64,000 nucleotides of DNA, from contig NZ_CP040106.1 in the NCBI RefSeq assembly GCF_005281475.1, positions 3,004,501-3,068,500 on the forward strand, given 5' to 3'. This DNA comes from Echinicola rosea. Lineage in GTDB: Bacteria; Bacteroidota; Bacteroidia; Cytophagales; Cyclobacteriaceae. The number at the start of each line of letters is the position of its first letter. Positions within the stretch are counted from its first letter, which is position 1. Under the pieces are notes generated by a model, which saw nothing but the letters and a program-made list of their open reading frames with translations, was not told the origin of the DNA and made no database searches. The translations under genes were made by a program, and so were the position numbers. Of the stretch, positions 1-10,200 are shown one piece after another.

Positions 1-242
1 TAAATAAATTACGAATAAACCGGATCATCAGTGAGATGACTTATGCCGCCAAGCACAATTTGGCATATCACTTATGGTGGCATCCGCATAATTTTGGCCA
101 TGCTCCAGAAGAAAGTATGCGGGAACTCTACCAGTTGCTGGACACTTTCACTAAACTAAAGGACCAATATGGAATGCGCTCTGTTAATATGGGGCAATTG
201 GCAGCTGAGCTGAAGAGTAAAAAGAGCTTCGGGTTAATTTAA
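1..242 (+). CDS. Polysaccharide deacetylase-like protein, C-terminal fragment
   Basis: The reading frame is open from the left window edge and stops at 240-242, so only about 79 C-terminal residues are present and the start lies outside the window. The fragment contains WWHPHNFG, a His-rich motif near the end of NodB-type polysaccharide deacetylase-like proteins found in Bacteroidota surface-polysaccharide clusters, followed by helical sequence ending in KSFGLI. The role is inferred to be N-deacetylation or a related step in extracellular polysaccharide synthesis. The catalytic N-terminal motifs cannot be checked. An internal Met codon at 36 is not a believable start because the frame continues upstream of it. 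Confidence 0.6.
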   Translation, partial: NKLRINRIISEMTYAAKHNLAYHLWWHPHNFGHAPEESMRELYQLLDTFTKLKDQYGMRSVNMGQLAAELKSKKSFGLI

Positions 243-365
243 GTTGGGAAATCAGCACGAGGTTAGTCATTTTAGCCTTAATTTGTGCACGGATCAGTGA
301 TGTTAGTGGGCAAAAATCTCCCACCATGCAGGCCTGATTGTTTACAGCCAATAAAAGATGATAAA

Positions 366-1187
366 ATGAAGAGATTTTCCCTAACCATCCTTTTTATAAC
401 GCTAAGCCTTTCGGGATTTGCCCAAGAAACTTCCTATACCACCGAGGAAAATATCCCCTATTATGATGCTTCCGTTCGAGAGGCGGACGGATATACCCAA
501 GAGCGTTGTGTGCTGGACCTTTATTTTCCTACTGACCAAAAAGATTTTCCCACTGTGGTGTGGTTTCATGGAGGTGGCTTAAGTGCAGGTCAAAAGGAAA
601 TTCCTGAGGCATTAAAGGAAAAGGGAATAGCTGTAGTAGGGGTAAATTACAGGTTGTATCCCAAGGTAGGTGCTCCAGCTTACATTGAGGATGCTGCTGC
701 GGCGATTGCTTGGACGATGAAGCACATTGAGGAGTTTGGGGGAGATCCCTCACTGGTTTTTTTATCTGGTCATTCAGCGGGAGGATATTTGGCGGCGATG
801 GTGGGCATGGATAAAAGGTGGCTGGCCAATCATGGGTTGGATGCCAACGACTTAGCGGGGCTGATCCCTTTTAGCGGGCACATGATCACCCACTTTACCG
901 TGAGAAAGGAACGTGGAATTGCGGGTACCCAACCCATCATCGATGATCTGGCACCACTTTATCATGTACGGGAGGATGCTCCACCGCTATTGTTGATTAC
1001 TGGTGACAGGGAAATGGAAATGCTAGGAAGGTATGAAGAAAATGCTTATATGATGCGCATGATGAAAGTGGCCGGCCATCAGTCAACTACCCTTTTTGAA
1101 ATGGACGGCTATGGCCATAACATGACCCATCCTGCCTTTCCGTTGCTGCTGAATGAAGTGAAGCGGATTGTAGAATTAGAAGATTAG
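366..1187 (+). CDS. Secreted alpha/beta-hydrolase (esterase/lipase family)
   Basis: The 273-residue product begins with a signal peptide (basic KR, a hydrophobic stretch, then SGFAQ). It has the alpha/beta-hydrolase signature: oxyanion-hole HGGG near residues 68-71, nucleophile elbow GHSAGG with Ser near 137, acid Asp near 214 in ITGDRE, and His near 251 in GYGHN. This is the arrangement of carboxylesterase and BD-FAE-type enzymes, so it probably hydrolyses ester groups, for example acetyl groups on glycans, in the periplasm. The ATG at 366 is chosen because it places the signal peptide at the N-terminus; the frame is open to 285 but the extra sequence looks non-coding. Its nearness to the sulfatase/SusCD region fits carbohydrate de-esterification, but the substrate is unknown. 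Confidence 0.8.
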   Translation: MKRFSLTILFITLSLSGFAQETSYTTEENIPYYDASVREADGYTQERCVLDLYFPTDQKDFPTVVWFHGGGLSAGQKEIPEALKEKGIAVVGVNYRLYPKVGAPAYIEDAAAAIAWTMKHIEEFGGDPSLVFLSGHSAGGYLAAMVGMDKRWLANHGLDANDLAGLIPFSGHMITHFTVRKERGIAGTQPIIDDLAPLYHVREDAPPLLLITGDREMEMLGRYEENAYMMRMMKVAGHQSTTLFEMDGYGHNMTHPAFPLLLNEVKRIVELED

Positions 1188-1409
1188 ATCAGTCCTCCAT
1201 TTTGTTGCTCTACTCAATTAATTTACTGTTTTTACCCAATGGTCACCTGCCCCATCAGGAATATCGCTTTTAACCAAGGTTTTGTTTACTTTAAACTATA
1301 TAGTGTCAGGCCGAGTCCTTCGCTTCGACAAGCTGAGGACAAACTAAAGTCGAGGGTCAATTTCTAGCTTTCGACTCCGACCAGGCTGACATCATTTTTA
1401 AAAGCGATT

Positions 1410-2330
1410 TCATTGCTTGACCCACCTGGCTTTGTAAACTTTCATATCCGGAAAGGCAAATTGCCGCGCTGGTTCGTGAAAACTTACATGGTGGGTCCAC
1501 CAGCTTTTTTCAGGAACGGTAAAGATGAATTGACCTGAGCTGATTTTTCCAATACTTTTGATATTTTCGGCTTGGGGAAAGTCGTGGAGTTTTTCAAATT
1601 TTTCCTCCTCGATGTCAAAGCTCCATGCACCGTTATGCTCGGTCATAAGGAAGTGTTTGCCATCAGGAGCCAACTGCAAATCATGTCCGCCTTCACCTGG
1701 AATTTTCCATTCTTTTTCCAATACCAATTCATTTGGCGAAGGCATTTTGTATGCCCTGAGCACATTAAAACCTAAAGCATAAAGCCGTTCCTTTTTTTTG
1801 TGCCAAACGACGCCATGAGCGGAATAGAGGCTGTCTTCAAACACTAACTTTTCGGGCTGATGGATGTCAAATAGCATGATTTTATTTCCAGTACTACTGG
1901 TAGATGCAGCGGCTACCAGACGATCGCCCGGCAGTAATTCCACAGAGTGGGCATTTGGTACAGTGGCATAAAACTGGACTTTTCTATCTTTTCCGTCCAA
2001 AAGGGCCACCCCGCCAGAAGATGAAGCGACCAGCCACTGCTTGCCACCATCAATAGCCTTGCAGTCGTCCATGGTGTTAAACCTTTTGGTGCGGTACACT
2101 TCAGGAAGGTCTTCCGACTGCTGGGCATCCCAGGTCCATATCACATGGGGAGCAGAGGATTCTACGGATTTATGATAGTCCACCATCAGGACTTTACTAT
2201 CTCCGCATACCAAAAACATTTTTGCGAAATCCTTGGTCTGGCAATTGGATAATACCAAAGCCAACATGACCATTATCAAGCTGTTTGAAAGGGGGGATAG
2301 CTTAAGTGTCATCCTTGTTTTACGTTTCAT
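1410..2330 (-). CDS. DUF6528-like beta-propeller lipoprotein
   Basis: The 306-residue product has a lipoprotein signal peptide with the lipobox LSNC near residue 29. The remainder is rich in short beta strands with WD40-like blocks (a VVASSSGGVALLD-type block, an NAHSVELLPGDRLVAA-type block, SAHGVVWHKKKERLYALG), which suggests a six- or seven-bladed propeller. The pattern matches what I recall of DUF6528, a family seen with polysaccharide utilisation genes in Bacteroidota; this assignment is from memory. No catalytic motif is recognisable. It follows the sulfatase on the same strand after 137 nt and may be co-expressed with it. ATG at 2330 or the in-frame ATG at 2312 could be the start. Confidence 0.65.
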   Translation of the reverse strand: MKRKTRMTLKLSPLSNSLIMVMLALVLSNCQTKDFAKMFLVCGDSKVLMVDYHKSVESSAPHVIWTWDAQQSEDLPEVYRTKRFNTMDDCKAIDGGKQWLVASSSGGVALLDGKDRKVQFYATVPNAHSVELLPGDRLVAAASTSSTGNKIMLFDIHQPEKLVFEDSLYSAHGVVWHKKKERLYALGFNVLRAYKMPSPNELVLEKEWKIPGEGGHDLQLAPDGKHFLMTEHNGAWSFDIEEEKFEKLHDFPQAENIKSIGKISSGQFIFTVPEKSWWTHHVSFHEPARQFAFPDMKVYKARWVKQ

Positions 2331-2467
2331 TATTCAGAAAAAACTTTTGTAGTGTTTCGGGTAGTTAATGAAAGGTAAAATTTTGAAATTTTATCTGCAA
2401 GAATTTGTAATTAATTATAGGCTAATAAATCCTCATGGTTAATAAATTGGCTCATTCATGGATCAAC

Positions 2468-3952
2468 TCATTCATCCAAATACCCAAGCTTGAAGGTGGG
2501 GTTAGTGGTATGCTCAGCCCTTAGGATGGAATCCAGCTTTTGGACTATTTTAGGATGTTGGTCGGCCACATCGGTAGTTTCTCCCAAGTCTTTGGATAAG
2601 TCGTAAAGCTCAATGGTCTCGTTCCCTTTTCGAATATCCTTTCTTACCCCTTTCCATTTGCCCATGCGGACAGCTTGCTTGCCCGTTTCTCCATGGTATT
2701 CCCAGTACAGATGAGGATGTTTTAGCTGTTGTTCCTCCTTTCCGAGCATGGTTGGGAGCATCGAGATGCCATCGCCATTTTCGGGAGCCTCGATACCTGC
2801 GAGAGCCGTAAAGGTGGCCTTAAAATCCCAAAAGGCAGATGGATGGTCATTGGTGCTGTTTGCCTGGATGCGTCCTGGCCAGCGCATGATCAGTGGTACC
2901 CGGATGCCTCCTTCGTACAAGTCTCTTTTGATCCCTTTTAGCGGGCCATTACTATCGAAAAATTCCGGATCTCCACCACCTTCGATGTGCGGGCCGTTGT
3001 CAGAAGTGAAGATGATCAATGTATTATTGCCTATACCTAGCGAGTCCACTGTTTTCATGATTTCACCCACTTGGTCATCCAGTACTTTTACCATCGCAGC
3101 AAAAGCTGCATGGGGTTTTTCTTGGGAACCCAATCGCCCTTTCCGAAAACCTGGACCTTCATCTGTGCCCTTATAAGGTTCTCCTTCCGCTAGCTTCCCC
3201 TCAAAAACAGCCATTTCTTCTGCTGGTGCAAGCAGCTCAGCATGGGGAAGCGGAGTGGGGAGAAAGAGGAAAAATGGCTCCTTTTGGTTCGCTTCGATAA
3301 ACTTCAAGGCTTCCTGATGCATCAATTCGGGAGAATATGCGCCAAATTTTCCATTGTCGTTTTCATGGAGCATGATTTTTTCCTGATTGTCCCATAAGTG
3401 GTCGGGATAGTAATTATGGGCAAGCGACTGGCAGACATAACCGTAAAATTCATCAAACCCTTGGTTATTGGGCTCTCCTTCGGTATCAGGGCCACCAAGA
3501 CCCCATTTGCCAAAGGCACCGGTAGCATATCCGGCTTTTTGTAGCATCTCAGGCATGGTCTGGATGGAGTCAGCAAGAGGAAATTGCCCTTCTCTTTCCC
3601 GAAAACCGTATGGCGAAGAATCCAAGCTCCTGTTATCGCGGATGGCTACGTGCCCAGTGTGCTGACCTGTCATCAATGTGGCCCGCGATGGAGAGCAGAC
3701 TGCAGTGCCTGCATAATGGTCGGTGAATAGCATGCCCTGGGCTGCCAAGCGGTCGATATGGGGTGTTTTGAATTTCTGCTGGCCATAACAGCTTATATCC
3801 CCATAGCCCAAGTCATCCGCGAGGATAAAGATGATATTTGGTGGTGGTTCAGATGGTGGTGTTTGTCTTTCTTGGGAAGTGCTTTTGCTTTGGCATGCCA
3901 GAAGGCCTGCGAAAATCAACGATGTAAACAGGAGGCTATTTATAAATTTCAT
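2468..3952 (-). CDS. Sulfatase (arylsulfatase family S1) lipoprotein
   Basis: The 494-residue product has a lipoprotein signal with Cys near residue 20 (GLLAC). The mature part opens with NIIFILADDLGYGD, the metal-binding Asp pair of the alkaline-phosphatase superfamily. At residues 86-90 CSPSR followed by ATLMTG is the formylglycine signature CxPSR, so Cys86 would be the catalytic residue after oxidation by a maturase encoded elsewhere. FTSDNGPH near the middle supplies further metal ligands. It should remove sulfate esters from a sulfated, probably marine, glycan at the cell surface or in the periplasm. It lies downstream of the SusC/SusD genes on the same strand, which argues for a sulfated substrate for that locus. 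Confidence 0.93.
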   Translation of the reverse strand: MKFINSLLFTSLIFAGLLACQSKSTSQERQTPPSEPPPNIIFILADDLGYGDISCYGQQKFKTPHIDRLAAQGMLFTDHYAGTAVCSPSRATLMTGQHTGHVAIRDNRSLDSSPYGFREREGQFPLADSIQTMPEMLQKAGYATGAFGKWGLGGPDTEGEPNNQGFDEFYGYVCQSLAHNYYPDHLWDNQEKIMLHENDNGKFGAYSPELMHQEALKFIEANQKEPFFLFLPTPLPHAELLAPAEEMAVFEGKLAEGEPYKGTDEGPGFRKGRLGSQEKPHAAFAAMVKVLDDQVGEIMKTVDSLGIGNNTLIIFTSDNGPHIEGGGDPEFFDSNGPLKGIKRDLYEGGIRVPLIMRWPGRIQANSTNDHPSAFWDFKATFTALAGIEAPENGDGISMLPTMLGKEEQQLKHPHLYWEYHGETGKQAVRMGKWKGVRKDIRKGNETIELYDLSKDLGETTDVADQHPKIVQKLDSILRAEHTTNPTFKLGYLDE

Positions 3953-4203
3953 AATGGTTCATTTCACAGTAACAATTTACCGTTTAGGGTTTACTTCATT
4001 GTCCTGCACTGTGATGAAGATAATGAAGTATGGGTGAATTTTCAGGTTCAGCATAGTTGGGTCATCGACCTGGTTTTTTAGCGTGTTGTAATGAAGACCC
4101 AGCACAACGAGACGTTTCTAATCGATTTTGACTTGACCGGATGACTTTTAATGACGGGTAAGGGTTGTCATATCGGGAAATTGAGGTTAAACCTCAATAC
4201 TAA

Positions 4204-4231
4204 TTGTACCGAGGCACAGCCCTCGGTACAA
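4204..4231. terminator. Hairpin between the lyase-like and sulfatase genes
   Basis: Perfect inverted repeat of 11 bp (TTGTACCGAGG / CCTCGGTACAA) with a 6-nt loop. It lies downstream of the minus-strand SusC-SusD-lyase operon, so it could end that transcript, but no T-run follows. Related sequence occurs near 11080-11110 and 12905-12935, so it is equally a dispersed palindromic repeat. Confidence 0.45.
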
Positions 4232-4336
4232 CTGAAATTATTGAAATGCATTTTACCTAACCCCCACGTACCACATACTAATTACCCAGTACTACAAACC
4301 AAAAACCTACGACTCTGTATTCCCTTCTCCTTTGCT

Positions 4337-5620
4337 CTATTCATCCAGCAACGGCATGAGCATGATATCACTGTCGGTCAGAAGGCTGGAATTGAACAGC
4401 AGCCACTTGCCATCTGGGCTGACAGAGTGATGAGAGTGAGCCTCTTTGGAAAAAGGACTTTTGCTGGTAAGGCGGTGTCCTGTGGTCAGCAGTGTTGTGT
4501 TTTCTGGGTTGCCGTATTTGATTAGGTAAAGGTCGCCATTAAAGGTGTCGCCTACGATCCATTTTAAGTTCCTCGTTCCGGCGGTATGCCAATATCCTCC
4601 CCAATCCTGTTGTCCGTGAAAGGTGAGGTCATTGTTGCGGATGTTTAAGGAATAAATGCCATTGTCACCCTCCTGAAGCCTGTCCAGATGACCCATGACA
4701 TTAAAGCCGATGTGATCCTGATCAAGGAAAACTTCATGGGTTACCCAGGTTTCGTCGGACTCATCATAGAGAGGGCGATTAGTGACCTGTCCATTGTTGT
4801 CAATACTGACAAACCAAATGCGTTGGGGGGCGTCCCCACCGGTTTCCCAGCAAAACATCATCTCACCAGCTTTGTAAGGATTGGCTTGCAAATGACCAAT
4901 TCTGAATGGTACGGTGAGTACTGCCGTCATCTTTCCAGTGGCCAGATCTACTTCATATATGGAGGATTGACCGTCTATTACTCGTGTCGAAAAATAGAGG
5001 CTTTCTTCATCATGATCCAGCGCCATGCCGTTTGGGTGTAGCTCCTGGTCCAATATTCCAATTACTTTTTCGTAGGAAGATTTATTGGCCACTTGGCCAG
5101 CATTGCTGTCCTCTAAAAGGGCTTCCAAGTTAAGCCTAATCAGTGAATCATTGCGGAAGTGATAGGCATGATTTTCCTTCCAGCCAAGGTGGAAGCTACT
5201 TCCGTCTTCTCCGGAAGCAATCTGGATGATTTCATGGTTTTCCATGGATATGGCATAAGCCAGTCCTTTGCCAGAGCGATCTGAACGAAACACTATGTGT
5301 TTTCCGTCAGGTGTCCATTGGGGATGGGTTTGGTAGATCTTAGAATTATGATGCCTGGAAGTGGTCAGGGCAATTACCTTTTTTCCGGTTATTTCATCCT
5401 CATAGGTGAAGCTTTCGGCAGGAAATCGCTGCCCAAAGGCGTTGACACCTATCATATCAAAGGTCTTGTCCACATGACTTCTGGAGGAATAATCTTTACC
5501 TGCTACCGTTTGGGATTGAACAAAATGGGCTCCGGAGAGGCCCATGATGATACTGCCCGTCACCATGATTTTTTTCATGGTGCAGGCAGTAAGGTTGGTG
5601 GTCAAGAAGTTAAATTTCAT
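4337..5620 (-). CDS. TolB/oligogalacturonate-lyase-like beta-propeller protein
   Basis: The product is 427 residues from ATG 5620, or 413 from ATG 5578. A signal peptide follows MKKIMV and ends near VQSQ. The body is a repeated PD40/WD40-type propeller (HPQWTPDGKHIVFRSDRSG, HHSVSPDGKWLLFNSS) with several conserved histidines (SRHHNSK, WHTAGTRN, HSHHS). This resembles family PL22 oligogalacturonate lyases and related periplasmic propellers, which cleave uronic-acid oligosaccharides by beta-elimination; the lyase role is an inference. The start at 5620 overlaps the SusD stop as ATGA, which suggests translational coupling, although the internal ATG gives the more typical signal peptide. It is the third gene of the SusC-SusD operon and may process imported oligosaccharides. 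Confidence 0.6.
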   Translation of the reverse strand: MKFNFLTTNLTACTMKKIMVTGSIIMGLSGAHFVQSQTVAGKDYSSRSHVDKTFDMIGVNAFGQRFPAESFTYEDEITGKKVIALTTSRHHNSKIYQTHPQWTPDGKHIVFRSDRSGKGLAYAISMENHEIIQIASGEDGSSFHLGWKENHAYHFRNDSLIRLNLEALLEDSNAGQVANKSSYEKVIGILDQELHPNGMALDHDEESLYFSTRVIDGQSSIYEVDLATGKMTAVLTVPFRIGHLQANPYKAGEMMFCWETGGDAPQRIWFVSIDNNGQVTNRPLYDESDETWVTHEVFLDQDHIGFNVMGHLDRLQEGDNGIYSLNIRNNDLTFHGQQDWGGYWHTAGTRNLKWIVGDTFNGDLYLIKYGNPENTTLLTTGHRLTSKSPFSKEAHSHHSVSPDGKWLLFNSSLLTDSDIMLMPLLDE

Positions 5621-7191
5621 TGGTATCCTGGGTTTTGTTGTAGGTTCGGATTGGCATCAATGGCTGTGCTGGGAATCGGATAAAGCGTCCTGAAAGGTTC
5701 AGAGGCTTCCTTGAACTCCCAAGCATCATTAAACTGGCCAAATCGAATCAAATCCCTTCGTCTTGCCAGCTCAAAGGCCAGTTCCCTTCCTCTTTCGTCG
5801 AGAATATCTTCTAAGGTTACGGTACTTAGCGACGAGGCGTTGCTTCGTTCTCTGACGTCATTGACCAAGGTGGTCGCTTCAGAGAAGTTGCCCTGTCGTG
5901 CCAGTGCCTCTGCTTTGATCAACAGGACATCAGCATAACGGAAAAAAGCAATGTCATTGCTGGCATTTCCGCCATTGGTATTGGGGTCAAGCCCCCATTT
6001 GATCCATTTGATGCCTGCATTCATGGGTTGGTTTCTGATGCCAGTGGCAGGGATGATCTCATAAGGTACAGGACCTTCAGTGGAGGTCCCTTCACGGTAA
6101 AGGTTGCTGTTGTTGTCTGGCACTATTCTTTCCACCATGACGATTTCCCCGTTACGAGGATCTTTCATGGGACCATAAGCAAGAAACATGTTTTTTCTGT
6201 CGTCTTGGTTTTCATAAAGTTCATAAACCGAAGGCCTTGTGCCAAAACCATTCTGAGGAGTGTAGGGAAGACCGAATAATCCGCCACTAATGCCAGGAAG
6301 GACTTTTTGCACCAAGGGATGGCCGATACCTCCAGGAATGTTAGGAGTGTAGATTCCACCAAAAATAAACTCCGCATTTTCTTCATTGTCATGGACAAAA
6401 TTGTCAAAGTAATCCGGTAGCAATTGGTAGGCACCTGAGTTGATGACCATGTCGGCGTACTCAATGGCTTTCTCCCACTGGGAAGTGCCGGTATATACTT
6501 CGGCATTCAGGTAAAGGGTGGCCAAGAGCGTATAGCCCGCTTCCCTTGTAAAGCGACCATAGTATTCACTACCTACCTCGGTTTGGGAGGGCAGGTTTGG
6601 AAGGGCAGCTTCCAGTTCAGCAATGATAAAATCCACCACTTCGGCCCGTGTGTTTTGGGTAGGAAGATTTAACGGATCCACCTTCGGAGCAGTGAAAATG
6701 GGCACATTGCCGTACAGGTCCACCAAGTAGAAATAGGCAAACGCCCTTAGTGCCTGTAATTCTGCCCTTGGGCCTTCGATGCCCTCCAGTCCGGAAGCAT
6801 CCAGCGCGTCGATCAGCGCGTTTGCTTGGCCAACGGTGCCAAATAAGGTGTTCCATGTGCCTGCAATATAAGCGTGCGTGGCGTCCCATTCATGTTCCAT
6901 CAGTTGTTCAAAATCATTATTGGCCCACCAGCCTTGGATTTTGCCATGGACGACCACTTGATCAGCAGACAGCTCCAAAGTCCGGTATTCCGCCCCCATT
7001 CCAGTTATTTGGGCAAAATTCCGGTAAACTCCGGACAGGGAGGATAACACTTCTTTTTCATTGGAATAAAAGGTTTCTGGTGTGTAGATGGAATACACCT
7101 CCTCATCTAGCGAACAGCTTCCCAAAGTGCCCAGTACCAATGCTGAAGCAAGTGTAAGCGTTTTTTTATAATTATTGATAATATTTTTCAT
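5617..7191 (-). CDS. SusD/RagB-family outer-membrane glycan-binding lipoprotein
   Basis: The 524-residue product has a lipoprotein signal peptide with lipobox GSC near residue 27 followed by SLDEEVY. Typical SusD features are present: the N-terminal TPETFYSNEKEVLSSLSGVY stretch, TPR-like helices (ALRAFAYFYLVDLYGNVPIF) and the C-terminal RRRDLIRFGQF and LYPIPSTAIDANPNLQQNPGY ending. SusD-like proteins form the lid on the paired SusC transporter at the cell surface and bind the oligosaccharide. It lies directly downstream of the SusC gene and overlaps the next gene by 4 nt, forming an operon. The ligand cannot be read from the sequence; the sulfatase and lyase-like neighbours hint at a sulfated or uronic-acid-containing glycan. 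Confidence 0.95.
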   Translation of the reverse strand: MKNIINNYKKTLTLASALVLGTLGSCSLDEEVYSIYTPETFYSNEKEVLSSLSGVYRNFAQITGMGAEYRTLELSADQVVVHGKIQGWWANNDFEQLMEHEWDATHAYIAGTWNTLFGTVGQANALIDALDASGLEGIEGPRAELQALRAFAYFYLVDLYGNVPIFTAPKVDPLNLPTQNTRAEVVDFIIAELEAALPNLPSQTEVGSEYYGRFTREAGYTLLATLYLNAEVYTGTSQWEKAIEYADMVINSGAYQLLPDYFDNFVHDNEENAEFIFGGIYTPNIPGGIGHPLVQKVLPGISGGLFGLPYTPQNGFGTRPSVYELYENQDDRKNMFLAYGPMKDPRNGEIVMVERIVPDNNSNLYREGTSTEGPVPYEIIPATGIRNQPMNAGIKWIKWGLDPNTNGGNASNDIAFFRYADVLLIKAEALARQGNFSEATTLVNDVRERSNASSLSTVTLEDILDERGRELAFELARRRDLIRFGQFNDAWEFKEASEPFRTLYPIPSTAIDANPNLQQNPGYQ

Positions 7192-7242
7192 GGTGAGTAA
7201 ATTTTAACGGTTTTCAAGATCACTTTCCTTGGCTTTCATCCT

Positions 7243-10200
7243 TTAGAAGGAGAAACTTCCTCCCAGCATAAATACTCGAGGACGTGGATACGCCAAGTAA
7301 TCGATACCAATGGCAGCATTGCCACCACCGTTTGTGTTGGTCCTTACTTCTGGGTCAAAGCCGCTGTACCCGGTAAGGACAAATAGGTTCTGGCCGGTGA
7401 CGTATAGTCTGGCTCTTTTTAGAAAACCAAGCGCGGCGACGTCAAAATTGTAACCGATGTTAATATTGTCCAGCCTTAAATAGCTGCCATCTTCCAGCCA
7501 CCTGGAGGAGAATTGCGCTGTTTGATCCCGGCTCACACCAGAACTAAGCGATGACTCAAGGATGTTTATGCCCGGGGTGGAATTGGTATAGGAAAATTCC
7601 GCCGCCGTATTGTTCAGCACATCATTGCCTACAACGCCACGGAGGGTCAGTGAAGCATCAAAGTTGTTCCAAGCAAAGCGATGGGTCATCCCGTAGATAA
7701 AGTCAGGATTGGCATTGCCAATGACCACTAAGTCAGCGCCATCTTCGCCATCCTGATCCAAGTACGTTTCCATGCCGTTTTCGTCTAATCCAGTGAACTG
7801 GCGGCCATAGAAGGTGCCCAGAGGCAATCCGGGTTTAATGATTTGTGAAAAATCCTTTGGAGTGATCACACCTGAGAGGGGGGAAGTCCTGATTTCATCC
7901 CGCGAAAACTGCTCATTGGAGAGGGATGTTACTTCGTTGCGGTTGCGAGAGAAATTGACGTTCATGTTCCAAGTAAAAGGTCTGTCCACAATCAAATCAG
8001 CATTTAAAGAAAGTTCAATGCCTTTATTTTCTACTTCGCCCACATTTGCCCATTGGGTATTGACTACCGAAGGAGCTGCTGTGGAGAATTGGAGTAAAAG
8101 GTTGTTGGTATATTTCTCATAATAATCGACGGTACCGGTCAGACGATTTTCCCAAAAGCCAAAGTCAATGCCCACATTTAGTTGGTTGGTCTGTTCCCAT
8201 TGCAGGTTAGGATTGGCATAATTGGTGGGAAGGACGCTGGGGATAGCTTCCCCGCCTAGGACATACACCGCGGATCCTGCGATACCCAGTTGCTGGCGAT
8301 AGAGGTCATTGGGGATTTCTTGATTACCGGTCACCCCGTACCCTAAGCGTAGTTTGAGCTGGTCAAAGGCACTTGATTTCATGAAGTTTTCTTCGGCCAT
8401 GTTCCAAGCAAATGCCCCGGAAGGAAACAGTCCCCAACGGTTGTTTTCACCAAACCTACTGGAACCATCATTTCTCAGGGTAAACGTAAACAAGTAACGG
8501 TCCTTTAACCGGAGATTGGCTCGGCCAAAGACAGAGGCCAGCCTATTTGCGGACTTGTAGGAGGTATTGGAAAGTATATTTCCAGACTGGATCAAATTCC
8601 ATTTCACAGAAGACGAAACGAAGTTGTTGGCTTCCGTAAAGGTGTATTCGGTCACAAACCGCTGAAAGGAATATCCACCAAGTAGGTTGAGGTTGGTGTT
8701 ATTGCCCAGGTCCTTATTATAGGTCAATGTGGCCTCCATCACGGAACTGTAATTTTTAAGCTTGTTAATGGAAGCGCGTCCTCCATCAGTTTCACCTGAA
8801 GGGTGGGTAGCAGGCATGTTGGTGAACCGCTCAATGTATTGGTCGTTATGCCCCATATTTAGCCTAAAAGTAAGCTCGTCCATGAGGTCAAAGGCTACAT
8901 CTACATTTCCCAAGAACAGGTTGGTGTTCCTTTCATCGTCCACCTCTACCCATGATACTGGGTTGATGCGAAGCTCTCCGATTTGGTAGTAGGAGCCATC
9001 TGGATTGGTTACCGGTAGGGTAGGAGCCCATCGGATGGCATCTTTTAGGATATTACCGCCTTCGTTGTTAATATTGGATGAAATGGGCGTGTTGTCTTCG
9101 GCAGTTTTGCCATAGGTCATGTTGATGCCAAGTCTTAGCCTTCCTTCGAGGGCTTTATGGGTTCCGTTAAAACGAGCCGTGTATTTTTTCAGCCCCGAGG
9201 AAAGTAGGATTCCCTGCTGGTCGGTGTAGCCGAGTGAAGCCCTAAATGTACTGGCTGCAGAACCACCTCCAAAGGCCACATTATGGTTTTGGCTGACTGC
9301 AGAGCGAAAGATCTCATCTTGCCAAAAGGTATTGGCTCCCTCGTCTGGGTAAACCAAGTCATTCTCTTCGGCATAATTTCGATATTGATCTGCTGACAAC
9401 ACGGGTAAGGTTTTTCGGATATTGGAAACGCCCACGTAAGTATCATAAGTAAGGGTTTCCCCACCGCTTTTATTTTTGGTGGTGATGATGATGACGCCGT
9501 TAGCTCCTCTAGAGCCATAAATGGCCGTCGCAGAGGCATCTTTCAGAATATCAATCGACTCTATATCGGAAGGGTTGATCGAGTTTAGCGGATTGGTGCC
9601 CTCGGAGGAAAAGGGAGAGCTGCCCTGCATGGATGAGACAAAGTTATTGGCAGAATTGAACTGCATGGGCACCCCATCGATGACGTATAAAGGGTCGTTG
9701 CCTGCAGAAATGGAATTTACTCCCCGAATCCTGACCGTAGAAGCTGCTCCAGGCTGACCACTGTTCTGGACAATATTGACCCCGGCCACTTTGCCTTGCA
9801 TAAGCTGCTCTGGCGCCACGGACATGCCCGTATTGAAGTCCTTTTCACCCACTGAGGCTACGGCTCCGGTGATATCTTTTTTGCGCTGGGTACCATACCC
9901 GATCACCACTACTTCTCCAAGCTGCTGAAGGTCGGCTTCCATCGTGACGTTTAGGGTGGTTTGATTGCCCACTTCCACTTCTTGTTTGACGAATCCAATG
10001 GAGCTAAAGATCAAAACCGCACCTTCTTCAGGAACCTCCAAGGTGAATTTGCCGTCTATATCAGTGACGGTACCGGTACCGGAGCCTTTTAGCAAAATGC
10101 TCACGCCAGGAAGTGGACCGTTGTCTTCACTGGATACTACTGTCCCGGTTATTACTTTTTCTACTTCATTGATCCCCGAAATGGTCATCAATGGATCTTC